64,000 nucleotides of DNA from Nocardia sp. NBC_01327. GTDB lineage: Bacteria > Actinomycetota > Actinomycetes > Mycobacteriales > Mycobacteriaceae. The notes below the pieces were generated by a model. It was not told where the DNA came from and searched no databases. It worked only from the letters and a program-made list of their open reading frames with translations. Position numbers and translations under genes: made by a program. Below, piece by piece: positions 9,222-17,494 of this stretch (the first letter of the stretch is position 1; each line of letters begins with the position of its first letter). Location of the stretch: assembly GCF_035958815.1 (NCBI RefSeq), contig NZ_CP108383.1, forward strand, positions 3,658,001-3,722,000, in the 5' to 3' direction.

Positions 9222-11453
9222 ATGTCCACCGACACCGATTCACCACCAGGCGGTAACGACGCGCCGCTCCGCAGCGGTGCGGACCGCTGGTCTGTCACGC
9301 TTTTGCGCCACGATCTTCCTGCTTCCATAGTCGTATTCCTTGTTGCGCTACCGCTATCTCTCGGCATCGCCGTCGCCTCCGGCGCGCCGATCGCCGCCGG
9401 CCTCATTGCCGCTGTGGTCGGCGGCGTGGTGGTCGGAATGCTCGGTGGCTCGCCGCTGCAGGTCAGTGGCCCGGCCGCCGGTCTGACCGTGGTGGTCGCG
9501 GAGACCATCAACCAATTCGGCTGGCGCACAGCCTGTTTCATCACCGCCGCCGCGGGTCTACTGCAGATTCTGTTCGGCCTCAGCCGGATTGCCCGCGCAG
9601 CACTGGCCATCGCGCCTGTGGTGGTGCACGCCATGCTCGCCGGTATCGGTATCACCATCGCCCTGCAGCAGCTGCATGTGCTGCTCGGCGGATCCTCGCG
9701 CAGCAGCGCCTGGAAGAACCTGACCGAGATGCCCGACGAATTGCTCTCGCTGCACGGCGATGACTTCTTCATCGGCGCCGTCGTCATTGCCATCATGCTG
9801 AGCTGGAAGTACGCCCCCGGACGCCTGCGGGTGCTGCCCGGCCCGCTGGTCGCGGTCGCCATCGGCACGGGGCTGTCGCTGATCCTGCCTGGCAATGTGG
9901 AGCGAATCGTCTTGAGCGGCTCGCTCTTCGACGCCATCGGCCTGCCGGAGATCCCGTCCGGCGGATGGGGTGCGGTCGCCCTCGCGGTGCTGACGATCGC
10001 GCTCATCGCCAGCGTGGAAAGCCTGCTGTCGGCGGTCGCCGTCGACAAGATGCATACCGGCCCGCGCACCAATTTCGACCGGGAACTGATGGCGCAGGGC
10101 GCGGCCAATGTGACCTCCGGTCTGCTCGGCGGACTGCCCGTCACCGGTGTCATCGTGCGCAGCGCCACCAATGTGCAGGCCGGCGCCCGCACCCGTGCTT
10201 CGGCGTTCCTGCACGGCATCTGGATCCTGGTGTTCTCGGTGGCCCTGGTCTCGGTGGTGCAGCAGATTCCCAAATCGGCGCTGGCCGGACTGCTCATCGT
10301 GGTCGGCATCCAATTGGTGAAGCTGGCGCACATCCGGCTCGCCCATCGCACCGGCGATCTGATGATCTACCTGGTCACCGTGGTGGCCGTGGTCTTCCTG
10401 AACCTGCTGGAGGGTGTGCTTATCGGGCTGCTGCTGGCCTTCGCGCTGCTGCTGTGGCGGGTGGTGCGGGTTTCGGTGTCGGCGACTCCGGTGACCGGTA
10501 CCGACCGCTGGCTGATCAGCATCGACGGCACCTGCACCTTCCTGGCGCTGCCGAAGCTGTCCGCCGAACTGGCCAAGGTGCCCGAGGGTGCGCACGCGCT
10601 GGTCGAGCTGAGCGTCGACTTCCTCGATCATGCGGCGTACGAGGCCATTCACGATTGGGCCGCACAGCACGAATCCCATGGCGGGCGAGTCGAATTCGTG
10701 GAACTGGGGTCCGCTCCCATGGCCGATGCCCTGACCGGACCGCCGGTGCGCGGTCAGGCCCGCGGGCTGCTGGACGGCGTGCTGCGCCCGTGGCGTGCGG
10801 ACGGCAATCCGATCACCACCGGTGTGGCCGCCTATCACCGTCGTAATGCGCACGTGGTGCGTCCGCACATGGACGAGCTGCGGGACGGGCAGAATCCGCA
10901 CTCGCTCTTCGTGACCTGCGCGGATTCCCGGATCGTTCCCAACCTGATCACCAATACCGGGCCCGGCGATCTGTTCACCGTCCGCAATGTCGGCAATCTG
11001 ATTCCCAAGGACGGTCGTGACAACTCCATCGAGGCGGCGCTGTCCTTCGCCCTGGAGGAGTTGCGGGTGGATCAGGTTGTGGTGTGCGGACATTCGGGGT
11101 GCGGGGCGATGAAGGCCCTGCTCGGCGGAGTTCCCGCGGGCCCCGGCCTGGGGGACTGGCTGGCCAATGCCGACGCCAGTGTCGACCGCTGGCACCGGGG
11201 TCATCCGGTGGGCACGGCTGCCGCGGCCGCCGGTTTCGATCCGGCCGACCAGCTGGCCATGGTCAATGTCGCGGTCCAGCTGGAAACCCTGCGCGCGCAC
11301 CCGGTGATCCGAAGAACCATGCAGCAGCGCGAGATCGCGGTCTCCGGGTTGTTCTTCGACATCGGTACCGCCAGGGTGCTGCAGATAACCGCCGATGATC
11401 TGTCCGAGATATCGGACCCTGACCTATCGGCCCTGGCAGCAGTAACTCACTGA
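9222..11453 (+). CDS. SulP-family anion transporter fused to beta-carbonic anhydrase (copy 2)
   Basis: A 743-residue paralogue of the preceding gene with the same order: SulP transporter, STAS-like domain, beta-carbonic anhydrase. The zinc site is intact (C566 in CADSRI and a later HSGCG), so both copies should be active. The ATG used has AAGGAG upstream and starts MSTDTD, matching MSTDTE in copy 1; a longer frame begins inside the promoter. The copies are close over most of their length but differ at the N terminus and in the loop after the transporter, so this is an old duplication. Its own promoter and terminator suggest separate control. Confidence 0.92.
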   Translation: MSTDTDSPPGGNDAPLRSGADRWSVTLLRHDLPASIVVFLVALPLSLGIAVASGAPIAAGLIAAVVGGVVVGMLGGSPLQVSGPAAGLTVVVAETINQFGWRTACFITAAAGLLQILFGLSRIARAALAIAPVVVHAMLAGIGITIALQQLHVLLGGSSRSSAWKNLTEMPDELLSLHGDDFFIGAVVIAIMLSWKYAPGRLRVLPGPLVAVAIGTGLSLILPGNVERIVLSGSLFDAIGLPEIPSGGWGAVALAVLTIALIASVESLLSAVAVDKMHTGPRTNFDRELMAQGAANVTSGLLGGLPVTGVIVRSATNVQAGARTRASAFLHGIWILVFSVALVSVVQQIPKSALAGLLIVVGIQLVKLAHIRLAHRTGDLMIYLVTVVAVVFLNLLEGVLIGLLLAFALLLWRVVRVSVSATPVTGTDRWLISIDGTCTFLALPKLSAELAKVPEGAHALVELSVDFLDHAAYEAIHDWAAQHESHGGRVEFVELGSAPMADALTGPPVRGQARGLLDGVLRPWRADGNPITTGVAAYHRRNAHVVRPHMDELRDGQNPHSLFVTCADSRIVPNLITNTGPGDLFTVRNVGNLIPKDGRDNSIEAALSFALEELRVDQVVVCGHSGCGAMKALLGGVPAGPGLGDWLANADASVDRWHRGHPVGTAAAAAGFDPADQLAMVNVAVQLETLRAHPVIRRTMQQREIAVSGLFFDIGTARVLQITADDLSEISDPDLSALAAVTH

Positions 11454-11470
11454 CCGCTCCATGTCACAGA

Positions 11471-11503
11471 ACGAGCCCCCGGTTTCATCGACCGGGGGCT
11501 CGT
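11471..11503. terminator. Bidirectional terminator between copy 2 and the lipoprotein gene
   Basis: A perfect 13-base stem, ACGAGCCCCCGGT against ACCGGGGGCTCGT, has a seven-base loop and is followed by TTCG on the plus strand. It lies between convergent genes and can serve both. Confidence 0.85.
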
Positions 11504-11546
11504 TTCGTCGTGTGGCAGTGAACTATTCGCGGAATCGGCGTGGTCT

Positions 11547-12212
11547 TCAGGCGTGCGCCTCGGCGGCTGCCTTCAGGTCCTTCAGCCAGGCCTCGAGGCC
11601 CGCGCCGAGGAATGCGGTGGAGGTGGGGACGTCGGCCTCGACCTGTGTGCCGCTCCAGTTCTCCTCGGTGCGCACCAGGACGCCGCCGCCGACCTCGGTG
11701 AAATTCCAGACGTGCACGCCATTGTCGATGTTCAGGCCGTCGCCGACCGCGGGCCCGCTCCAGCGAATGCAGCTGTCCGGCTGCACATTCTGGACCGTGG
11801 AGGTGATGACGAGGGTGGTCGCCGGGGTGGTGGCGGTGGCGGGCACCGGAGTTGTCCAGCGGAACTGCGAGCCCGGCTGAAACGGTCCCTGGTCCAGGCG
11901 CTTATTGCTCTCGACCGGCTGCTGCCACGCGGGCCAGTGTTCGACATCGGTCTGCAGATTCCAGATGGTCTGCAGTGGCGCCTTGATCAAGGCCTCGGTC
12001 CGGTAGTGGATCGGGGCCTTGCTGTCGATACCGGCTCCGCCGCAGGTCAGTGCGGCGGGCATGGCGGAGGTTGTGGTCGGACCCGGGTTGCCGGCGGTGG
12101 ACTTGCTATTGCTGCCGCATGCGGTGGTGGTCAGTGTGATCGCGGCCGCCAGTGGGATCAGGAACAGGGCGGTGCGCGCGGTGGGGCGGCGGCGGATGTG
12201 CGGGTGGGACAT
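11547..12212 (-). CDS. SRPBCC-family lipoprotein
   Basis: A 221-residue exported protein. The N terminus is a lipoprotein signal with a hydrophobic stretch ending in TTTAC, the cysteine at about residue 32 being the likely lipid anchor. From about residue 68 it reads as a START/SRPBCC helix-grip domain: the opening ALIKAPLQTIWNLQTDVEHWPAW is typical, and LEAWLKDLKAAAEA forms the closing helix. This fold binds a hydrophobic ligand; an exported lipid-anchored version is less common than the cytosolic form. It is transcribed away from a TetR gene with shared repeats between them, so that regulator probably controls it. Confidence 0.85.
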   Translation of the reverse strand: MSHPHIRRRPTARTALFLIPLAAAITLTTTACGSNSKSTAGNPGPTTTSAMPAALTCGGAGIDSKAPIHYRTEALIKAPLQTIWNLQTDVEHWPAWQQPVESNKRLDQGPFQPGSQFRWTTPVPATATTPATTLVITSTVQNVQPDSCIRWSGPAVGDGLNIDNGVHVWNFTEVGGGVLVRTEENWSGTQVEADVPTSTAFLGAGLEAWLKDLKAAAEAHA

Positions 12213-12248
12213 GGTCGCTCCTCGGTTTCCTCTAATTGCACTCGATTT

Positions 12249-12326
12249 ACTTAGAGGTTATAAGTGAACGGAATGGGTGTCAATCAGAAATCTGAGGGAG
12301 GGTAGAGATGCTGATAGCCTCTAAGT
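12249..12326. promoter_or_regulatory. Inverted repeat pair in the lipoprotein/TetR divergent promoter
   Basis: The 13-base element ACTTAGAGGTTAT at 12249-12261 recurs in reverse orientation at 12314-12326 with one mismatch (ATAGCCTCTAAGT). The first copy also sits in its own partial palindrome, ACTTA-N7-TAAGT (12249-12265). A further CCTCTAA lies at 12229-12235. Two matching sites in a divergent promoter beside a TetR gene are most simply its operators. Confidence 0.6.
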
Positions 12327-12354
12327 CATCAGTTCTGAGAGGAGGCGGTCGACG

Positions 12355-12999
12355 ATGGCACCGAGCCGGACGGGTTCGCGGGAGCGCTATCGCGCCCAGG
12401 TGCGCGAGGAAGTCAAGAAGCACGCCTGGGAGCAGATCGCCACCGCGGGTGTATCGGCGTTGTCTCTCAACGCCATTGCCAAACTCGTGGGCATGAGCGG
12501 CCCGGCCCTGTACTCGTACTTCGCCAGCCGTGACGACCTGATCACCGAGCTCATCCGCGACGCCTACCGCAGCCTCGCCGATACCCTCCGGGCGAAGTTC
12601 GACTCCGGCGCCGACGTCGCCGGGCTCGCCCACGCCCTACGTGACTGGGCGCTGCGCGACCCGCAGCGCTACTTCCTGATCTACGGCACCCCGACCCCCG
12701 GCTACCACGCTCCCGACGACACCACCGCGATCTCCTCGGAAATCATGTCGGTCCTGCTCGAGGCGTTCGCCGCGCAGCCCCGCGGCGGCTCCCCAACACC
12801 CTTCGACATCCACCTCGAGACGCACGGCGGCTGGGCCGCGGGTCACCCGGTCCCCGCCGCGACCCTGCATCAGGCCCTGTCGTTCTGGACTCGCCTGCAC
12901 GGCGTCCTCTCCCTCGAACTGGCCGGCCAGTTCGCCGGAATGGAGTTCGACCCGGCGCTCCTTTTCGCCGATGAACTGGGTACGCTCCTGCCGCGCTGA
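12355..12999 (+). CDS. TetR-family regulator with WHG-type C-terminal domain
   Basis: A 214-residue regulator. The N-terminal helix-turn-helix (about residues 15-60) includes LSLNAIAKLVGMSGPALYSYFASRDDLI, the standard TetR recognition region. The C-terminal part contains WTRLHGVLSLEL, the signature of the WHG ligand-binding domain. The start has AGAGGAGG a short distance upstream. It is divergent from the SRPBCC lipoprotein gene across 142 bases that hold paired inverted repeats, so autoregulation plus control of the lipoprotein is likely. The ligand is unknown. Confidence 0.92.
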   Translation: MAPSRTGSRERYRAQVREEVKKHAWEQIATAGVSALSLNAIAKLVGMSGPALYSYFASRDDLITELIRDAYRSLADTLRAKFDSGADVAGLAHALRDWALRDPQRYFLIYGTPTPGYHAPDDTTAISSEIMSVLLEAFAAQPRGGSPTPFDIHLETHGGWAAGHPVPAATLHQALSFWTRLHGVLSLELAGQFAGMEFDPALLFADELGTLLPR

Positions 13000-13009
13000 C
13001 GATGTGCGT

Positions 13010-13384
13010 TCAGTCGGTCTGAGTGATGTAGAAGCGGTTTCCGTCCGGATCGAGGAATGCGAACATCGGTGGGGCGGTCTCCCATTCGAGCAGCGTGCCG
13101 ACACTGAATCCGAGCTCGGCGAGGGTGGTGTGCGCGGCGCGGGCATCGGGCGTCGCCAGCCGGATCCCGGTGTCGATCCCGGCGGGCAACTCCTCGGACG
13201 CGCGCACGAACGAGAGCGTCGTATCGGCCCCCGGCGCCCGCAACTCCAGCCATCGAAAGCCCGGCTGCAACTCGGCATCCATATGGGTCTCGAACCCGAG
13301 CTGCTGCCATAACGCCTTACTGCGGTCCTGGTCGGTCACGGGAACAGCCACAGTCAGCACACCGGCACATGTCGTCTTGGTCAT
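13010..13384 (-). CDS. VOC (glyoxalase/bleomycin resistance fold) protein
   Basis: A 124-residue single-domain protein of the vicinal oxygen chelate superfamily. It has the expected two beta-alpha-beta-beta-beta halves: VAVPVTDQDRSKALWQQLGF opens the first and FLDPDGNRFYITQT closes the second. The pattern of metal ligands is not complete enough to name an enzyme; many such proteins bind small drugs or act as dioxygenase-like folds without known substrate. It converges on the TetR gene with only ten bases between them. Confidence 0.85.
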   Translation of the reverse strand: MTKTTCAGVLTVAVPVTDQDRSKALWQQLGFETHMDAELQPGFRWLELRAPGADTTLSFVRASEELPAGIDTGIRLATPDARAAHTTLAELGFSVGTLLEWETAPPMFAFLDPDGNRFYITQTD

Positions 13385-13445
13385 GAAAATGAGGACGACC
13401 CGACCCTGCCGAATTCATCGGTGCTCACTGCGCACGATCGCCCAC

Positions 13446-13790
13446 CTACTGCGAAAGTGGCTGGTATTCCTGCACGTAGGGGGTATCGACTCCCAGCGCG
13501 CCGGCACCTCTCGTGCCGCCGGGATGCCCGAGTGGTGCTGTGCGCCCGGGCAGCGGCTCGTCGAAGAAGCGGGCGTTCTCGGCGACGAACTGCTCCTGTC
13601 CGGGCGGCATGTCGTCCTCGTAGTAGATCGCCTCGACCGGGCAGACCGGTTCGCAGGCCCCGCAGTCGGTGCATTCGTCGGGCTGGATGTAGGCCATCCG
13701 GTTGCCGATGAAGATGCAATCCATCGGGCACTCCTCGATGCAGGCCCGATCGAGTACGTCTACGCATGCCGCGCCGATTACGAACGTCAC
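13446..13790 (-). CDS. fdxA: Seven-iron ferredoxin (3Fe-4S/4Fe-4S)
   Basis: A 114-residue ferredoxin started by GTG after GAGGAG. The cysteines C9, C17, C21, C25, C40, C43, C46 and C50 match the pattern of Azotobacter FdI-like 7Fe ferredoxins: C9, C17 and C50 would hold the 3Fe cluster, C21, C40, C43 and C46 the 4Fe cluster. A tail of about 55 residues follows, as in mycobacterial FdxA. Such proteins pass single electrons to partners such as cytochromes P450. It is divergent from a LysR gene whose start codon is covered by a long palindrome. Confidence 0.92.
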   Translation of the reverse strand: MTFVIGAACVDVLDRACIEECPMDCIFIGNRMAYIQPDECTDCGACEPVCPVEAIYYEDDMPPGQEQFVAENARFFDEPLPGRTAPLGHPGGTRGAGALGVDTPYVQEYQPLSQ

Positions 13791-13885
13791 GATGTTCTCC
13801 TCTGAGGTACTGGCCCCGCGACCGGGGGATATCTACGATCCTGTTGCTCGCGCAGGCGATCGGGTAGCGGCCTGACGCCACGCAC

Positions 13886-13906
13886 CTCATAAGGTGTCCT
13901 TATGAG
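13886..13906. promoter_or_regulatory. Perfect palindrome over the LysR start codon
   Basis: Arms CTCATAAGG and CCTTATGAG are perfect nine-base complements around a central TGT. The core TAAGG-TGT-CCTTA has the T-N11-A form of LysR boxes. The ATG at 13902 lies in the right arm and the AAGG of the left arm is the only good ribosome binding site, so binding here would block expression of the regulator. Confidence 0.7.
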
Positions 13907-14834
13907 CTTGCCGCCCGGGACACCCGATCTGGAGGTGCTGGATCTGCTTGTCTCAGTGGCGGAGCTGGGCAGTCTCGGCGCGGCCGCGCGGCGGCACGGC
14001 ATCAGCCAGCCTGCTGCCGGTATGCGGATCAAAGCCCTGGAGCGGCGAATTCGCTTGCGGCTGTTGGATCGCGGGCCCACCGGGTCGGCATTGACCGACG
14101 CCGGGCACACCCTGGTGGAACTCGGTCGGCCGGTGCTGGCGGCCGCGCTGGAACTGGCGGAAGGAGTCGCGGCTCTGCATCGCGTCGCGCGCCCGAGCCT
14201 GCGCATTCTGGCCTCGACGACTATTGCGGATCATCGAATTCCGCACTGGCTGAACGCATTGCGGAAGATCCGCCCCGAGCTGGCCGTGGAACTGGATGTG
14301 GCGAACTCCCGGCAGGTGACCGTGGCGGTGCGCGACCGGGAGACCGAACTCGGCTTTGTCGAAGGGCCCCATCCTCCGGCGGGGTTGGGCAGCCGCGTAC
14401 TCGTCGCCGATGAGCTCGTCGTAGTTGTCGGCCGGACGCATCTCTGGGCGACTCGCCGCCGTCCGGTGACGCCGCGCGAACTCGCAGACACCCCGCTGCT
14501 GTGGCGGGAGAAGGGTTCCGGGACCCGGGACACCGTATGGGAAGCACTCGAAATTCACGGCGCCCCGGCGCAACCGGCCGCCGAATTCGGCTCGGCCGCA
14601 GCGATTCTCACTACTGCCCGCAGCGGTGCCGCACCCGCTGTCGTCAGCCGTCTCATCGTGGCGCACGAGCTCCGTGCAGGCACCCTCCACGAGGTACCCC
14701 TAGCCGACGGCGTCATCCTGACCCGAAAGTTCCGCGCCATCTGGCACCGCCGGACCCCTCCCAGCGGTCCCGCCGAGGACCTGGTCGAACTCGCCGCACG
14801 CATAGAGCAGGCACGAACGAACCGGCTCGGATAA
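13902..14834 (+). CDS. LysR-family transcriptional regulator
   Basis: A 310-residue LysR protein. The N-terminal winged helix-turn-helix (about residues 10-68) reads AAARRHGISQPAAGMRIKALERRI, and the remaining 220 residues form the periplasmic-binding-like effector domain. It lies back to back with the ferredoxin gene, and the palindrome over its own start codon suggests tight autoregulation. The ferredoxin is the natural candidate target. The effector is not evident. Confidence 0.93.
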   Translation: MSLPPGTPDLEVLDLLVSVAELGSLGAAARRHGISQPAAGMRIKALERRIRLRLLDRGPTGSALTDAGHTLVELGRPVLAAALELAEGVAALHRVARPSLRILASTTIADHRIPHWLNALRKIRPELAVELDVANSRQVTVAVRDRETELGFVEGPHPPAGLGSRVLVADELVVVVGRTHLWATRRRPVTPRELADTPLLWREKGSGTRDTVWEALEIHGAPAQPAAEFGSAAAILTTARSGAAPAVVSRLIVAHELRAGTLHEVPLADGVILTRKFRAIWHRRTPPSGPAEDLVELAARIEQARTNRLG

Positions 14835-14873
14835 ACCCGGCCCGAGGGCCGTTCGGGCTGGTTTCATGAGGCG

Positions 14874-15263
14874 ATGGAGATACTCGGAGTGGACAATGTG
14901 CTCGTCCCGGTCGGCGAATTGGCTGCGGCCAAGGAGTTCTACGGGGGCAAGCTCGGTCTGGTCATGAAGTTCGAGGTGCCTGAGCGGGGGCTGGCGCTGT
15001 TCGCGACAGGTGCGGAGGCTCCGGGGATCATGGTTCGTAGCGATCCGCGGGCGGGGGAGGGCGCGCCGCCGGGGATGCGGTTGTGGCTCGAGGTTCCCGA
15101 CGCCCGTGCGGCCGCTGGGCAATTGGCCGAACTCGGTGTCGCGCCTTTGGCCGCGCCCTTCGAGGTCGGTACGGGCTGGACGGTCGAAGTCGCCGATCCC
15201 TGGGGCAATGTCATCGGCCTGACCGACTATTCGAAACGCCCTGGACTGGGTCGGCGTGCGTAA
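14874..15263 (+). CDS. VOC-family protein
   Basis: A 129-residue single-domain vicinal oxygen chelate protein. It begins DNVLVPVGELAAAKEFYGGKLGL, a typical first strand and helix, and ends with VEVADPWGNVIGLTDY, the typical last strand. The closing residues are basic and probably disordered. The substrate is unknown. It follows the LysR gene on the same strand after 39 bases and may be cotranscribed with it. Confidence 0.87.
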   Translation: MEILGVDNVLVPVGELAAAKEFYGGKLGLVMKFEVPERGLALFATGAEAPGIMVRSDPRAGEGAPPGMRLWLEVPDARAAAGQLAELGVAPLAAPFEVGTGWTVEVADPWGNVIGLTDYSKRPGLGRRA

Positions 15264-15291
15264 TCGACTGTCCGTGCGGCCGTTCGGTCGG

Positions 15292-15738
15292 TCAGCCTGA
15301 CGGTTGTGCGGCGCGCAGTTCGTCGATGGCCTTGGTAATGCGGCGTTGGCGGGTTTCGGGGGTTTTCGCTTGTTCGATCGGGGTGAGGAGGCGCTGCTTG
15401 CGGCTGTGGGACAGCTGCTCGAAGGTGTTGCGCAGGGACTTGTCCAGGGCGGCGGCGAGGTCGGAGGGGACATCGACGGTGCGGGGTGCGGTGTCGAGTT
15501 CGAGTTCGACGTCCACCTCATCGCCCGCTGCTACTCCGGCAGCGGCGCGGATATCGGCGCTGACACTGAGCAATTGCCGCCCGCCCATCACGCCGATGGT
15601 GGTCCGGTAGGTGTAGCCGTTGATCGTCACCGCGACCGGTGGGCGGCGACCGGCCCCGAGCGCCGCGACCAGGTCCGCGGGCACCTCGATCCCGGTCGTG
15701 TTCTTTCCGGTGGCCTCGACGGTGGTGCGGAATTTCAT
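15292..15738 (-). CDS. YdeI/OmpD-associated family protein with DUF1905-like N terminus
   Basis: A 148-residue cytosolic protein. The first about 95 residues match the DUF1905 barrel (KFRTTVEATGKNTTGIEVPADL at the start, then RTTIGVMGGRQLLSVSADIR). The last about 50 form the helical YdeI-like part ending KQRLLTPIEQAKTPETRQRRI. No enzymatic role is known for the family. Its ATG overlaps the stop of the upstream membrane protein gene as ATGA, so the two are translated as a pair. Confidence 0.85.
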   Translation of the reverse strand: MKFRTTVEATGKNTTGIEVPADLVAALGAGRRPPVAVTINGYTYRTTIGVMGGRQLLSVSADIRAAAGVAAGDEVDVELELDTAPRTVDVPSDLAAALDKSLRNTFEQLSHSRKQRLLTPIEQAKTPETRQRRITKAIDELRAAQPSG

Positions 15739-16451
15739 TGCGGGGCTCCTTCTCGGCTGGGAGACAGTGCTTCTCGTGCGGGAGCGAGTGCTCGGTACAG
15801 CCGGGCGGACACCGCGGCCAGCCAGGCGAAACCGGCGGCGACCGCGACCCAGAACGCCAGCACGATCACCGCGCTGTCGGAGCCGGTGGCAATGCCCATC
15901 CAGCCTGCCAGGAATACAACACCGCTGACCAGCGAGTACCACGCCCAGCCTGGGCGGTTCGTGCGGCGAAATGCCCAGGCGGATACGAACATTGCCGCGA
16001 TCAGGCAGGCGAAACCGACTGCACCGGCGATCAGGTGACCGGTTCCGTGGAACGTCGGATGCACCGGCTTCCCGGCCGGCGTGCCGACCGGAAAACCGTT
16101 CATCGGATCGGCGACCAGGACCCCGGCCGCGATCAACCCGACCCCGTACCCGCCGACCAGACCCGGCCCCCAGACGCCGCCGGGCTTCCCCGCCAGAGCC
16201 CGGCGCAATCCGGCCGCCGCCGTCAGGACCATCGCCCCTGTCACGACCAGAACCGTGATGTGGATCCAGCCGAGTCGGCCATTGGCCAGCAGGCTCAGAT
16301 CGTCGTGGGCAATGCGATATCCCCGCCGGGTGCACGCCTCGATCAGGCCGGCGATCAGATAGAAGGGGCCGGCCAGGATGCCGTACCCGAGCAGCGACCG
16401 CGTCACCGCCGTCTCGCGATCGCAGCGGTCAGTGTGTACCGAAACCGCCAT
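15735..16451 (-). CDS. DUF998-type multispanning membrane protein
   Basis: A 238-residue membrane protein with six probable helices (for example YGILAGPFYLIAGLI near 22-36 and ITVLVVTGAMVLTAAAGL). It resembles the DUF998 family of unknown function. The ATG chosen has GAGGAGGG six bases upstream; an in-frame GTG 18 bases earlier lacks a site. The gene is divergent from a TetR gene with CAGTAC repeats between them, so repression by that protein and induction by a ligand such as a toxic compound is plausible. It is coupled to the YdeI-like gene. Confidence 0.85.
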   Translation of the reverse strand: MAVSVHTDRCDRETAVTRSLLGYGILAGPFYLIAGLIEACTRRGYRIAHDDLSLLANGRLGWIHITVLVVTGAMVLTAAAGLRRALAGKPGGVWGPGLVGGYGVGLIAAGVLVADPMNGFPVGTPAGKPVHPTFHGTGHLIAGAVGFACLIAAMFVSAWAFRRTNRPGWAWYSLVSGVVFLAGWMGIATGSDSAVIVLAFWVAVAAGFAWLAAVSARLYRALAPAREALSPSREGAPQ

Positions 16452-16473
16452 GACACCCTCCTCTTGCACTTAC

Positions 16474-16503
16474 CAGTACCAAGGATAATGCACAGTACAG
16501 TAC
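16474..16503. promoter_or_regulatory. CAGTAC repeats in the DUF998/TetR divergent promoter
   Basis: CAGTAC occurs at 16474-16479, 16493-16498 and 16498-16503, the last two overlapping. The right part extends to CAGT-N9-ACTG (16493-16509). The spacing of 19 bases between the first two copies puts them about two helical turns apart, as expected for TetR operators. Confidence 0.45.
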
Positions 16504-16557
16504 CCACTGGCACGATAGGGTGCAACAGTTTCGTCAGAGGCATGACAGGAGGGCCGC

Positions 16558-17280
16558 ATGACAGGGGAAGATCCCGGCAACCCGGAGAACGTGCTGGTGG
16601 TGCGAATTCCCATATCGAAGCCGGGCGGTGACCCGCGCCCGCGCCAAGGCCTCGACCCACGCGCGGTGCGAACCAGAACGGCCATAGCCGTCGCCGCGAC
16701 CACCCTGTTCCTGCACCAGGGCTATCAGGGCACCAGCATCGACGACATCGCCGCGGCAGCGCGGGTGTCAAAACGCAGCGTGTACAACAACTTCGGCGAT
16801 AAGCAGCGGTTGTTCACCGAGATCGTGCTCGGCGCCACCCCCACCGCAGCGGAGTTCACCGAACAGCTCGTCACCAACCTCGCCGACGCGGCCGACGTGC
16901 CCACCGCCATCCGATCCCTCGCCCGCCGCCACCTGGCCGCCGTAGCCCAACCCCACGTCCTGCAACTCCGCCGCCTGATCATCCTGGAGGCAACCCGCTT
17001 CCCCGACCTCGCCGCCGAGTACTACCAACGCGCCCCCGGCCGCGTAATCGACGCCCTCACCACCGCATTCCAAGCCCTCCACCAACGCGGCGAACTCCAC
17101 GCCCCCAACCCCCGCCGCGCCGCCGAGCACTACTCCTACCTCGTCCTCGGCACACTCCTGGACACCGCCCTGTTCACCCCCGACGCCCCGCCACCCCCAC
17201 CCGCCGAACTGGAACAAATCGCGGACACCGGCGCCACCGCCTTCCTCGCCGCCTACCGCCTCGGGCCGGAGCGTCGCTGA
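16558..17280 (+). CDS. TetR-family regulator
   Basis: A 240-residue TetR protein with an extra N-terminal extension of about 35 residues before the helix-turn-helix. The DNA-binding region reads GTSIDDIAAAARVSKRSVYNNFGDKQRLF (about residues 60-88). The C-terminal domain resembles the AefR-like type. The ATG follows AGGAGGG. It is divergent from the DUF998/YdeI pair and is the likely repressor of that pair. Confidence 0.92.
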   Translation: MTGEDPGNPENVLVVRIPISKPGGDPRPRQGLDPRAVRTRTAIAVAATTLFLHQGYQGTSIDDIAAAARVSKRSVYNNFGDKQRLFTEIVLGATPTAAEFTEQLVTNLADAADVPTAIRSLARRHLAAVAQPHVLQLRRLIILEATRFPDLAAEYYQRAPGRVIDALTTAFQALHQRGELHAPNPRRAAEHYSYLVLGTLLDTALFTPDAPPPPPAELEQIADTGATAFLAAYRLGPERR

Positions 17281-17494
17281 CCACTCGTAGAATCGGCCTT
17301 AGCGGACAAAAATTGAGCTGAGGCAACAGGTTTCGCACTCCGGGCCGGGTGTGTGAACGGTCGGGCCGGATCCCCGGCGCGCCTGCGGGGCGGTCGATCG
17401 GATGCCCTCTAAGGTGAGGCCGTCTGCGGCCTCCATGGCCTGGCAGTGACATTCTGGTGTTGAGCCCCTCTGGTGGCGGCTGGATCGGAGTCCG

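Noticed and set aside
7562..11300. Long minus-strand frames under the SulP-carbonic anhydrase genes (495 and 580 codons), rich in H, Q and R
   Set aside because: Both mirror the two fusion genes on the plus strand, which have full domain motifs; the antisense products show none.
17299..17436. Minus-strand frame of 45 codons ending CETCCLSSIFVR, reminiscent of a modified-peptide precursor
   Set aside because: No ribosome binding site, no modifying enzyme gene nearby and it overlaps the likely promoter of the FhuF-like gene.
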